Source of the DNA: Chrysomallon squamiferum
Lineage: Eukaryota; Mollusca; Gastropoda; Neomphalida; Peltospiridae
Reading direction: 5' to 3'
Assembly: GCA_012295275.1 (NCBI GenBank)
Contig: CM022669.1
Coordinates: 7,723,489 to 7,787,488, forward strand
DNA length: 64,000 nucleotides
The notes beneath the pieces are model-generated. The model was not told where the DNA came from and did not search any database. It saw only the letters and a program-made list of their open reading frames with translations. Positions 48,126-60,308 of the stretch are shown here, in pieces (position 1 is the first letter of the stretch; each line of letters opens with the position of its first letter). The position numbers and the translations under genes were made by a program.

Positions 48126-51100
48126 TGCATTCAGTTGTTTGAAATAATTTGTCATTTGTCATAACGAATGAATTTTTGATTTATCAATCCAAAATTCAGC
48201 AGACTTCAGTAGAACAAAGAACTGGCAGAGTAATTCCTTTCAGTCACAAGCAGTCCCTGAACTTGCCTCTGGGTCATTGGATGTCTTCAGTAACTGATGC
48301 ATTGCTCAACATGGGGGGGGAGCAGTCTCACCCATGTGGTCTTCATGTATGTTAGCATAGATAATCTAATGCACATCTTGTGACTTTGTAATTGTTAATG
48401 TTTTAAATCACATATTTCAAATTATGATTATGGTGTAATAATAGCAAATATCAACATTTTAAAATATTTGCAATTTAGCAGATGTTGATATACAAACTGC
48501 CACTTTTAGTCTGTTAAATCTAGGGTCTACTGTACTTTGAAAAGAAATTTGGGTATGACCTCTTGGTGCAAACATCACAAAAGACTGAGGAAACAAATTC
48601 GTATCAATAACTTTTACAAGAAGGGGTTTGTGACATGATACTGATCAAAGTCATAAAAGACTGAATCCAGCTTCTTCATGTATTGATTATTTTTGTTGGT
48701 TTTTTTTCCCTTGGTCTACATGAAGTCTGTTATATGTGAAGATCAAATTGCTTTCATAACATTCAGCTGTCATATTTCCTTATTATGGTAGAAAGATGAT
48801 GTATTTTTCTCTCTCTCTCTCTTTTGCTTAAAGAAAAATATGCAGCATGTCTTAAACAAAATAAAATTTCTGGTTCTGTCTGTGTATGTGTTTTTGTATG
48901 TGTGTATGTTAATCTAACTCTGTTTAGTTACAAAAAAACAAAATTAAAATTAGTTCTGCTTGTGTTTAATTTATTAGTTTCCATGTAGGAAAATCACAGA
49001 AGAAACTTACAAACAAGAATTGAAATATACCTTCTTTACATCCATTATTATTAATTTTTTTTTTTTAAATTATTTATCTCCCTATGAATATTTGTTTGTA
49101 TTTCTGTTTATTTTTCACACTGATGTATTTCAGTATGTATTTGTTCATTTGATTGTATGCGTTTCACTATATCTTTAATTCATAATGGCAGCAACTACTA
49201 CTTCATCTTTGCTTTACACTGAACATTATTTCTGCATTATTAGGACAAATCTGTTATTCACTGTGGCTTCATTAGATCCATCATGGGACATAATTTATTA
49301 CCAGGGACCACGTCTTTCATACTGAGTGTGGGTTATTTTTAATTTGTTTTGGGCATATGACAGTAATCCAGTGAAATAAGAAAATACTGCAGATTTGCAC
49401 TACACACACCCAGACACACCCACACACCCACACACACACACACACACACACAGACACACACACACAAACACACCCGTCTATGTTCTGCAGAAAAGAAAAC
49501 AAATGCAGTATAATTATGATGAAGCTTAATGATTACTGAATCTATGAGTTACTGATGAGTTACCAATTTCAGTTAATTAAAGAGAGACTTAATGAATAGC
49601 TGGTTCTGTTGTTTAAAATAGCAGTCTAATAGGTTTGTCATTGGAATTCAGCTCAGTTCTATTTAGAATATCTGAAATGTCGTTGGTCAGATGTTTTCAT
49701 TTTTCACATTTGTATCTTTTGTTGTTGCTGCTGTTGTGTCAAAAAAAATGTGGAATTATTTATCACATTGAATTTCAAACTGGTTTGGAAATAAACAAAC
49801 ACACTGCAGAGAAACCTGTTTACATGTTTGTCTGCCTATGATTTTACATGCATGTCTGTGTGCACAAATAAATCCATTTATATTTTATGCATACATGTGC
49901 ACATAATACATAAACATGCATGCAAACCTATACATTCATACACAAGAACACACATACACATGTATATGCATGTATATGCATAGATACACATACACATAAC
50001 TAGACATACATACTTTTATAGACATACATAGCTATATTCATACATACAAATACACACACACACACACACACATAGGCATACACAAACATATAATCACACA
50101 TATGTAAACACATTTAAAGTAAATATCTGCTGTAAAGTGTTGTTTCAGCTGTTATAATGTGAGGTAATGTTTTTACAACTTACAGCTGTTTCACTTGTAC
50201 ATTTACAGGACTGATCTCACCTAACATTCTCACCTAACCTCAAAAAGAAATCGGTAGAATAGCAACAGGTTTTCCTTCTCATCATTACTGAAAAATTGTA
50301 TCTGTTAACACTAAAATATGCTAAAATGCTGATAAATATGCATTTCAAAAATTATAACAATTGATTGGTTGATTCAAACTTCTGAAGTCTCCTACAAATC
50401 AGAAAATTATAAACTCAGAAAGATAAATAAGAATCCACTCACATATTTAGTTTACATGTTGCAGTTTGTCACATTATAATAAAACATAAGACATACATAA
50501 AAAAAAAAAAAATTAAAAAAAATAAAAAGATGAAGAAGAAAACAAAAAGAAATAAAATAAAATGTGAATATGTGATTAGATATTTAGATACAATGATTCT
50601 GTTCATGTTTATCACTGGTAGGAGGTTAATGTAAGGCTAGTTAATTGAATGTAAAACTTAGGTGTTGTGAAATAAAGGTATATTTGCTTGTGTGTGTATT
50701 TGTGTGTGTGTATCTGTGTGTGTGCATGGGTGAACATTTTTGAGTGGTATTTTTTTTTTAGTATTATACATATTTTTTCAATGTGTATTTGTGTGCACGA
50801 TTGTGTGTGTGTGTGTGTGATTGTTACTGTGTGTATATGTGTCTGTGTAACTACTGATTAATTGCTTGCTTGATTGATTAAAATGATATTTTACATTCCA
50901 ATTGGCAAGAAACATGTTTTGTTGATACTTTGAAATAATGTATATTTAATGTATATCTGACGTTTATCCACAATTAACTGTTTATTTATTTATAATATAA
51001 TATATATATTATTCCTTTTTTCTTTCTTTTTTGAATATAGATATAAAAATATATACTTAACCATATTTGAATTTGTGAATGCACAGACATGCTGTAAACA

Positions 51101-52721
51101 ATTCATATATTCTTACATGCTTCTTTTTACTATTTTAATAATAATAATAATAAAAAAATAAAAAAGAAAATAAAACAAACAAAAACAATATATGAAAACA
51201 GCATCCCTACCTTCAAAAAATATTTAAAAAATACGACAATAATAGAAATAAATAAAACCACACTAGTCAATGCACCCTTTGTGCAAAACAAATCATGAGG
51301 AGAACAAAAGATACTGACAGCTTTATTGTTTAATTTGTTGTAGTCAGCACTGGGAGAAAAAAAATAAATCTATTTATTCAGTGTTTAGAATCAATACATC
51401 ACCGACAGACTCGGCAGTTAAATCTGAGTTTCTCTTTTATTAAACACACTGAAAACTTCATTAGTAAGCTTCATGCAGCTGCAGGTTTCTTCTCGGTTTG
51501 GTTTTGTTTTTATTTCATGTAGCTTGGTGTGTCTGAACTGTACAGTTTCATTTTCTAAAGTCACCATGACACCAGAGTAATATAATCAAGAAAGGGAGAA
51601 GAATTACGTTTGTTCTGTTTACGGTAGAAGTCGTATGAATGGTCAAATGTTTATCTGGAATAACATGATCAGTCCTTTTGTAGCAAATGTAGGGTAAATT
51701 TTAGAAAAAAAAAGTTTTCATTATTATTTATAAATAATCTCTGTATTTTCTGTTTTTGTTTCTATTTCTTTCTTCTGTATTTCCTGAATGATGAAATTAA
51801 TTCATCTGTCTCACTTTGTTTTTTTTTTTCTTAATTTCTTAATCTGTATTAACCTTTTTTCCTTCTTTTCCTTCTCATTTCTTTCTTTTCAATGACTTTT
51901 TTTATCACCTTGTCATCTTCTCTTTCCTTCTTTCTCTGTCTCTTTCTCTCACTTTTATTTTTTATCTTTCCTTTCTCTCACTTTCACTATCACCTCTTTT
52001 GTCCATCTCTCCATTTTCCAAACTTCTCTCATTCTTTTTCTCATCTACTTCCATTCTCATCTGAATTCATGAACATGAATATCATTAATTCTCATAGAAA
52101 CGTGATCAATATCCTGCTTTAGTGACAAACATAAGTAAAAAAAAAAAAAAAAAAAGAGAGAGATAGAAAAAAAAAAGGTTTCTGTGAGAGTATGATTATG
52201 TATTTAAGTAATTGCAGAGCAGTTCTCTTTCACATTAACTTGTAGACAGACAGATGGATGTCTGGACTTCTGTATGTTTGGTAAATGAGAACTAGCCTGA
52301 CGTTATTGTTTTCCTATTAGTCTCAACAGACACTGATAATGATTTTATTATGTACTTATCTTTTAACATAATTTAGAGATTAAAAAGCTATTTGTTATTT
52401 GTTTAAAATAATCTTACTATAAGTACAGTATTGATGTGGGGGTGTGTGGGGGGTTTTTTTTCATCTGTTTTTCAAATTTGAAACCAGTTCTGGGAATGAT
52501 AATACATGCTGACAAATTCATTAGCTGAAAACCCTAAAGCTTTGGAAAACCTTTTTTTTTTTTTTTTTTTTTTTTGCACAAATGCATCATTTGTGTATTT
52601 ACAGTAATTAGATTTTTACAAACCATTTTGAATGTTTTCCCTACAAATAAGCCTTGGTTGATGATTTGTTACATGAATTTAAGGTAAGGAATAGATGACT
52701 GTTGATAGTAAGAGCAGGACC

Positions 52722-53840
52722 TGTAGTAGTTGTTATTGTAGTAAAGTGGTAGTAACTGTAATGATAGTAGTAGTGGTAATAGTAGTTCTAGTAGTAGTAG
52801 TAGTATCAGTAATAGTAGTGGTAGTAGTAACTGTATTATTGATTGTAGTAATAGTAATAATAGCAGTAATAGAACTAGAAGTACTAGTAACAGTAGTAGT
52901 TTTTCATATTTCTCTCTATTTAAGAGTCTTAAATTTAAGAGTTGGCAATAAAATTATTATGAATTTATTTCTTTAAGCCAACTTTTTGGTTAAAAAGCTT
53001 AAATATGCTAACTTAACTACACACACACACACACAAAATAATTAAAAATAATTAATATAATTTTTAATTTTTTTTTAATTTCTGTTTATTAAATTGATAG
53101 AATATTACTTATTACTGTCAGATGAAGAAGTATATGAATTAGAAACCAAAGAACACAAGTAATATTAATAATAACTATTTAAAATTAATAATAAATATAA
53201 TAGTAATAAAAATATGCAAAATATGACATGAATAAAATTATAATTATTTTGATGATGAGAATAAAATTAATTGCAGAAACAGATCAAAATAAAATATTGC
53301 ATCAAAGAGGCTAATAACATTAATATCAAAGAACCTTTCAGAACCATGTGTTTAACTGGTTGTATAATAAATTTAAAGAAAAAAGAATGAAAAAAAATAA
53401 AAAACAGGAAAATTAAATCTGTAAATAAATGTAAGAGATGCAAAGAAGATAAAATATGACACACTGACAGTAGTAATACTAATAGTTATTGTAATAGTTG
53501 TAGTGTTAATAATAGCAGTAGAAGTAATGGTGGTTTGTAACAGAAGTACCAGCAACAGTAATAGTAGTAACAGCAATGATGATGGTGATAGTAATAGTAG
53601 TAGTAATAGTGATAATAGTTATTCAGTAATACTAGTAGTAGTAGTAGTAGTAGTAATTGTTTAATAATACTAACAAAAGCTGCAATAGTAATGCTCATAA
53701 TGGTACAATAGTTTTAATATTAGTAGTAGTAATATTTGTAGCTTATTAAAACTAATACTAAAACTTATTAAAACTAATTAAAAGTAATGGTAGTTGTAGT
53801 AGTAATAGTAATGATACAGTAATTTTACAAATAATAGTAG
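52722..53840. repeat. Two clusters of interrupted (GTA/TAA)n trinucleotide repeats
   Basis: Imperfect GTA, TAA and CAG-type triplets at 52722-52900 and 53470-53840, separated by AT-rich sequence. They generate Val-rich (plus) and Leu/Tyr-rich (minus) open frames that are not genes. Confidence 0.9.
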
Positions 53841-54042
53841 AAGTCTGTGATACATAATTAATTTCTTTCTAATTTTACGGAAATTATTAATATATCAATA
53901 ACAGGTTGGTTAAACATGATAGATCGATAATTCTGCCTTCATAGTGCATTGATTAGGTAATCATTTACAATCAGCGACTAGCATGTATAATTCTTAACTG
54001 TTACGCGTCTCCTTCCTATACTGATAGCATTAGCACCAGTTT

Positions 54043-54093
54043 GGGATAAACAAGAAATGGTGTAATGAAATATAACTATTTCTTGTTTATCCC
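54043..54093. repeat. Perfect 16-bp inverted repeat
   Basis: GGGATAAACAAGAAAT (54043-54058) and its exact reverse complement (54078-54093) flank a 19-base loop. Both sides are bordered by a CATTAGCA word in direct orientation, which could be a target-site duplication or chance. Confidence 0.85.
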
Positions 54094-55384
54094 ACATTAG
54101 CATTACCCACTGCATTGTGAATATACTTGTTCTTGTATCCTGTTCATTTTGTTACAGAGAGAGAAATTTATAAATAAAAACATATTTACAACAATGCTAG
54201 GGATGCATGTATATATTCTCATATACATTCATATAAAGAACACACACACATACACAAACATATGCACACATAGACATGAATACACACATGCACACACATA
54301 CACACACATACACACACAGATACATATATGCATACATATATACACACACAAACATAAACATGCATTCTTGCTCATACATAATATATGTATGCACAGACAA
54401 AACCACAATTATATTCTGTATCATAACTGTTTTCAGCATTGTTGAATACCATGTTACCATTGATAAAAATACAGTAACTCAATCACACACAGATATTATA
54501 TTGATGTCCATTTTCCCATGTTGCCCAAGTTATTCAGTGACAGTGTGACCCAGATACCTCTCCTAATGTTTTGAAATAACTGTATTAAAAAAAAAAAAAA
54601 TAACACAACTGCACATACTTATCACTCCAGCCTTCAGCAGTAGTAGATTTGTTTTCTCTTTCCAGTGATTTATTTATTTATTTTTCTTGTGGTCTCAGTA
54701 TCCTCGTATTTTCATTCTTCCATTCTGATTGCCTCTCCAGTTTATTGACCACTTGCCCGTCTGCCCAGTAAATATAGCAGACGACTAGAGTTGTGAGCAG
54801 ACGCCAGCCCAGTGCTACCAACAGACAACCAATAACTGGTAGATCTCTGCCCACTCTGGTTTCAGTATTGATGTATGCTTCTCGGACATGTATTTGCTGG
54901 CTGAGTTCTACTGGTATGAATGGCAGTTGTGATATGCAGAGACTATGAGCGTAAGAAAAATATTTTAATACCAACATGAATGGTTCGTGTGCTATGGGCT
55001 GTGAGAATAAACAAAACATAGCTGAGGCAGGTCTTTTGTTGTGTCAAGACAGTTATGAATGAGGACAGAGTTTAGTTCTCCGAGGTAAGTCTCTTCATTA
55101 CGTAAGGATTTAAAAAGAGGATGGTTTTGTAAAAGATGACAAAAAAAAAAATACAAAACTGATTATGTTCGGCTCAGTGTTTACTGGCCTTTTATAGTTC
55201 ACTGCAATGATGGGGCAAAAGAAAAAAATCATCATAACAAAATTACAACTATCGAGAGTATAGATTGAAAAAAGAAAAAAAAAAGAGAAAAAAATTGGAA
55301 TATTAAAACTCACACACAAATGCATGTCGGCATCAAGCAGAATAAATCAATCACTGACGAGGTTATTAGAGAGTGTTAAAGAGT

Positions 55385-55511
55385 TGTTGGGACAGCCGCT
55401 GTGTGTCGCAGGTAAACAACAAGTCAGCCGTGACTGCAGCAGCGCAGTGAAAAAGAAGAAATCAGTGTGTTGATGATAGCGACCAGTTCACTACACACGC
55501 CACACACTGGA
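55385..55511 (+). promoter_or_regulatory. Candidate promoter and noncoding first exon for exon C
   Basis: A local rise in GC and CpG (CAGCCGCTGTGTGTCGCAG, CAGCCGTGACTGCAGCAGCG) about 0.6 kb before coding exon C. GCAG|GTAAAC at 55411/55412 is a fair donor. The sequence TAATCTTCAG ending at 56040 is a fair acceptor directly before exon C. Confidence 0.35.
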
Positions 55512-56053
55512 GAATACCTTTAAACTTTGATGTAACAGGATACGTTGGGTCGTTTTGTGAGAATATTAAATGTTTAAAACATTGTGTATTAAACATGTCA
55601 GATATTACTATGTATTAATGATTTCATAATTCACTGTATATTAAACAGTGTTACATAATGTAATGTATAATCATCAAAAAACTGTGAACTAAAGAATAAT
55701 GTGTATTATATAATCAAATTCATGATGTCTTGGATTTGCTCTGTTAGGTAAAGGATATGTGTTATGTATTATGGTTTAACATCATGTTCCACATAACACT
55801 GTGATGTAATGTATTATACTGAGTAATAGTGACAAATGCTATCACAGTTTGAAGGATTACAGTAAGAAGACCATACAACAGAATTTGCTCAGAAAAGATT
55901 GTTTTTGTAAATGGATTGTTTGCCACAGTCTTGTCAACAATACATTGATAGTAAATGAGTAAAATGTATGTGATTGAAATTGAATAATATATATATAGAG
56001 ACAAGACAGCACTTACCTTATTAACTGCTGTAATCTTCAGATGGAAAAATAAA

Positions 56054-56644
56054 ATGAGTGAACTTTCTCCATTCCGAAAGTACATCAGCAACATTCTTCA
56101 CCGAAAGTTCAAGAAAAAGGAAAAACTTTCAGACACAAAGGAACGCGACTCAGTGAGCGACTCCTTGGAAAACCTGCTCAGCGTCGCGTCCAGTGTGCCC
56201 CCCCCCCCCCCCAGGCCCTCCCAGGACGACATCGACGAGTTCCAGTCATCCACCGAGTATCTGGCATCATCATCAGCATCACCACCAGTTGTCCGCGGAG
56301 ACCAGAGCGGTGATGATGCTAGTGACGATGCTGAAGACAGAAGGGAGATTGAAGAGTTTGCTGCGTCGGTTCTTCACTCGGACGTCTCTTCGTCTCCCAC
56401 ACGCGGCAGTGGTGGCGGCAGGCACAGGCGACGGCAGCCGCGGGCGAAGTTGTCACCAGCGGCGAGGTCTGTCAGTCAGACGAGTGATAAGGAGTCGGAT
56501 TTCGATGACGATGGAAGTGGACAGCGGAGCGAGCGACTGAGTCTGAGCGCCAGAACAAACAGTGCTGTGTTCAACCTGTCCGAGGATGACAGCGAATATT
56601 ACAGTTTTGGTAGAAGACCTCCGCCTGTGTCTGTTTATAGACAG
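56054..56644 (+). CDS. Alternative first coding exon C of the plus-strand gene
   Basis: 197 codons from the ATG at 56054 to the donor CAG|GTAATT, phase 0. The exon itself may begin at 56041 after a TCTTCAG acceptor. A three-codon upstream ORF (ATG GAA AAA TAA, 56041-56052) ends one base before the main ATG. Features: basic start (FRKYISNILHRKFKKKEKL), Ser-rich SVSDSLENLLSVASS, a five-proline run then RP (a PxxPxR class II SH3 ligand pattern), long acidic/Ser stretches, an Arg-rich patch (GRHRRRQPRAK), acidic SDFDDDGSG, and SEDDSEYYSFGRRPPPVSV near the end. It appears largely disordered. GC is far above the flanks. Beyond the window it probably joins the exon shared with A2 and B. Family not recognised. 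Confidence 0.8.
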
Positions 56645-56661
56645 GTAATTCAACCACACAG

Positions 56662-56662
<1 letters not shown>

Positions 56663-56706
<44 letters not shown>

Positions 56707-56722
56707 TCTTCTTCTTCTTATC

Positions 56723-56770
<48 letters not shown>

Positions 56771-56850
56771 TTTTAAATTTTTATTATTATTATATGTTTA
56801 ATGAATAAAATAATGGTGAGATAACAACAAGGTGAAATCTTACTGTCAAG
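56663..56850 (+). repeat. Dispersed repeat copy 2, next to the exon C donor
   Basis: Two (TTA)n arrays with TTCTTCTTCTTATC between them, followed by the same core as copy 1 (AATGAATAAAATAATGG and onward to 56850). It begins 18 bases after the exon C donor. Confidence 0.8.
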
Positions 56851-58034
56851 AACTGTAATATGAGTAAATCTGTAACTTTTTAAATTTTCATTAATGTATT
56901 AGTACACATACACTAGTATACAAAATACATTACATCCACAGATGTATACATTAAAAACACATTTGCATACAAGTACAAAAGTATATATACATATTCAATG
57001 AGTATTTTTTTTTAAATTTAAACACTGGCAATATAATATATTATTATGGACAAATGGTACAGCATTAAAGAGCAAAAAGAGAGAGAGAGAAACAATTGTG
57101 TTGGTGTTGTCACAACCAGTAAATGAATAGTTCACACATATCACAGGAAAACTGTATTGAATTCATCCTTTTGTCAAAGCAGCATTAACAGAATGTTATA
57201 TCTGTTGTTAAAGATTTTAAGTTACATTAATGTTTCCCATTCTAACCACTGCTGGTGATCAGGAAAATGTGGCTACTTTTTCAAAAAAAGTTCTTAGTGG
57301 TGAATGTTTTATTTTTACAGTAGCTGATGGTTAAACAATTTTCAGTTTTTTCCTGTGTTAACAACAAAAAAAACAAAAAACATATTTTCATTAATGATTT
57401 TCATACAGTGTTAAAAAAGATATAAATATTATATATTGCTAATATTTATCTCATTTTTTTTTTTTATCAGTTAATCCTTTCTGTGTAAGCATGGTAATTA
57501 AAATTCATACTTATTGTCTTAAATGAAGTAAAGTTGCAAGGAAGCTTGCTAATTACATTTGTATTGTCTGTCTGTATAGTAGGCTTATTGCACATTTCCT
57601 CAGAATTTCCAGTCTGACATGATTTTTAAAAAATAATTTGTGACACACATAAATGTGATATGGTAAGAATAAATTGGCTGGCTAGGTGTATTTTATGCTT
57701 TTTCTTGAAATATCTTAAGCTGGATTGGATTTCTGCTCTGATGGGGAGGATTGCCGTAGCATTTAAATTATTTGTGTGTTGAGTTTTTATTCTGAAAACA
57801 CAAACTGAAAAGTTTTATGAGTTTTCTTTTATTACTGGGGTTTTTTTTTGCCTTCTTGTTGGGTTTTTTCACTCTTTTTTTTTTCTCTTTTGAATAATAG
57901 ACCTAATTTGTTTTTTTCTTCTTTTTTTTTAAATATATTATAACAAGCATTTTATATGTATTATTCATGAATATGTGTTTTATTTATGTATATGTGGGAG
58001 AGAGAGAGAAAGTTCAAGGATGTCTGTTTGATGA

Positions 58035-58038
<4 letters not shown>

Positions 58039-58087
<49 letters not shown>
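58039..58087. repeat. (GA)n microsatellite
   Basis: 49 uninterrupted bases of GA repeat; it explains the Arg-Glu (plus) and Leu-Ser (minus) frames. Confidence 0.98.
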
Positions 58088-58089
<2 letters not shown>

Positions 58090-58815
58090 CTTAGGAACAG
58101 TAGGACTTGTGTTCTGCAAGAAGAGCAGTGAGTTGAAATTATCCAATCAGACAGTCAGTCATGCCAACATTTGTTTAATTTGGAGAAAAGGCTCAGGGAA
58201 ACAATCACAAAAAAAAATGCTGCAAATCTTCAAATTTTTTCACTGCCGCATTCACAATAAAACAACATTTTAGTGACCGACCTGAAAACCCTTCTTGATA
58301 TTTTTTGCACATGAAGTGTAACGGGGGAGAGGCATTTGTTATTTTTACAGATTACAAAGTGGACTTACAGCTTTCCTTTACTTGATGAAAATTACTGCAA
58401 ATGTCTTGGTACATTTCATTTAGCAGATGGTGGTAGGCAGAAGTCTTTGTCATATAATCATTTCTTCCTGGTGCTCACTTTGTTTTTATATCCCATTCTA
58501 ACCAGATTTAATTATTATTACATATCATTCATTGAGCAGGTAGTAGGAACTAATCCTCTCTCTCAGATAGGTAACATAACCATTTCTTCCTGGTGCATTC
58601 TTTGTATTTATATCCCATGCCAACCAGTTTTTCATACTGTATATCATCCATTAATGTTTTGGTATATCAAAGACTGAGGTAAGTTCTGTCTGTTAGTGTA
58701 CATATAAGATTATCAGTGTTTTATCTTTAAAATCTGTAATTGGATCAGAATGACTAATAATGAGATAAATATGTTTAATTTTTCATTTTAACTAGTTAGA
58801 ATTGATTGATCTTAA

Positions 58816-58852
<37 letters not shown>

Positions 58853-59567
58853 TAAATAGATAGATAAGAGGTGGTACATATTATCTTGTAACTGAAGGTA
58901 TATTTTGTGATGATCAGGAAGTGTAACACAAAGTATGTCAGTGAATGTCTTTTCTTTTTCTTTTTTCTTTTTTTTTAACCTCAATTTTAATATTATATGA
59001 ATCACCAGCTATTTTATAAGTTGAGTTATCAATCAAATATTTATTCATTTATTCAGTATCACAATGAAATAAATAAACACAGAAACACAGCATGTGTGTG
59101 TGTGTGTGTTAAAAATGTGTGTGTGCAGGTCCAAACATATGTATACAAAATTAAAACTACAGAATGATAGTTATGAACTAAAAAGTTCACACACCCAGTG
59201 CGACAGTAATAAAACACCTGATATTTAGTAATGGCTGCTGTATTAAATACAATAATTACATACACTGCCTCACTTAAATGTAACCAGATCATTCATAAAT
59301 GTTTTAAATGTTTGCTAATTAAATAGTATTTTAAATATGTGCTATAAAAACAGATATTTGAATGTTTAAAATGTGTTTTTATAAAACAAATAGTTTCAGC
59401 TGTGAAACAGTGTTGTAAATGTTTGGTTATGATATATATATATAACTTTTACTATTTAAATAATCATTTAAAGGATGTTACACAGATAATGACAAAATAT
59501 TTCAAAATACTTCTGTGATTTAAACAATGTTTTAATATATAATACCCCACAGTAAAACAAATATTTA

Positions 59568-59603
<36 letters not shown>

Positions 59604-59641
59604 TTCTAAATGTATATGCTGTTATAAATTGATGTAACTTT

Positions 59642-59806
59642 CAAGTATTTAAATATTTTCCAGTGTCCTATGTGATAAAATACAGCTGTCAATTATTTAA
59701 ATATTTTCCAATATGCTTTGTGATAAATACAGTTTTGAGTTATTTAAATATTTTCCAATGTGCTACGTGATAAATACAGTTTTGAGTTATTTAAACAATG
59801 TTTCAG
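59642..59806. repeat. 47-bp tandem repeat, 3.5 copies
   Basis: Units start (G/C)A(G/A)TTATTTAAATATTTTC and end GTGATAAATACAGTTTT. Copies 2 and 3 are about 90% identical; copy 1 is 48 bp and more diverged. The sequence upstream (59285-59420) has related words. Confidence 0.93.
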
Positions 59807-60266
59807 TAAAGATATTTTCTTTCAGCTGATATTCAGTTTGTTATTTCAACTTGTTATAAACAAATATTTGTTTCACTGTATATGAAAACAAAATGGTTTT
59901 GTTTTCTTTCCAGAAATGAAAATATCAGTGACACATGAAGTATGTATGAGAATGTGATTGTTAACAAAATGAAGATATTTATCAGTATTTAAAATATGTA
60001 AGATTAAAATAAGAATTTTTCATGACATGTGTGTATGTTTGTGTTGTAGTTGTTGTTGTTATTTTTATTTTTATTATTACTATTATTTTATAGATAGAGA
60101 ACTAAATGAGTGCATATTTACTGCATGATAACTCTGTATGTTTTTATGTAGTAAAAATCACATGAAACTCATTGCTGGCACTTTTTGTGGAGATTTGGTT
60201 AGAATTGGAAAAGAACAGGAACTAAGCCAGTTACTTATCCTGTGTTAAATCAGGATTCTATTTCTC

Positions 60267-60308
<42 letters not shown>

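Larger units (their letters stand above)
45344..56040 (+). other. Intron between exons B and C
   Basis: No supported internal exon. Contains tandem repeats at 46201 and about 47970, CA/CATA arrays (about 49400-49475, 50050, 54241-54358), AAT/GTA trinucleotide arrays (52722-52900 and 53470-53840), pyrimidine-rich sequence at 51750-52050 and a 16-bp-arm hairpin at 54043-54093. A GC-richer 113-codon minus-strand frame lies at 54678-55019. Confidence 0.55.

Noticed and set aside
48149-48355. 68-codon plus-strand frame with a run of nine G
   Set aside because: No splice donor, no motif, and part of it adjoins a decayed tandem repeat.
52695-53698. Val-rich and Leu/Tyr-rich open frames on both strands
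   Set aside because: They are direct translations of GTA/TAA triplet arrays.
58336-58677. 113-codon plus-strand frame
   Set aside because: AT-rich chance frame with internally similar segments (FFLVLTLFLYPILT and related), poor codon pattern and no splice-site support.
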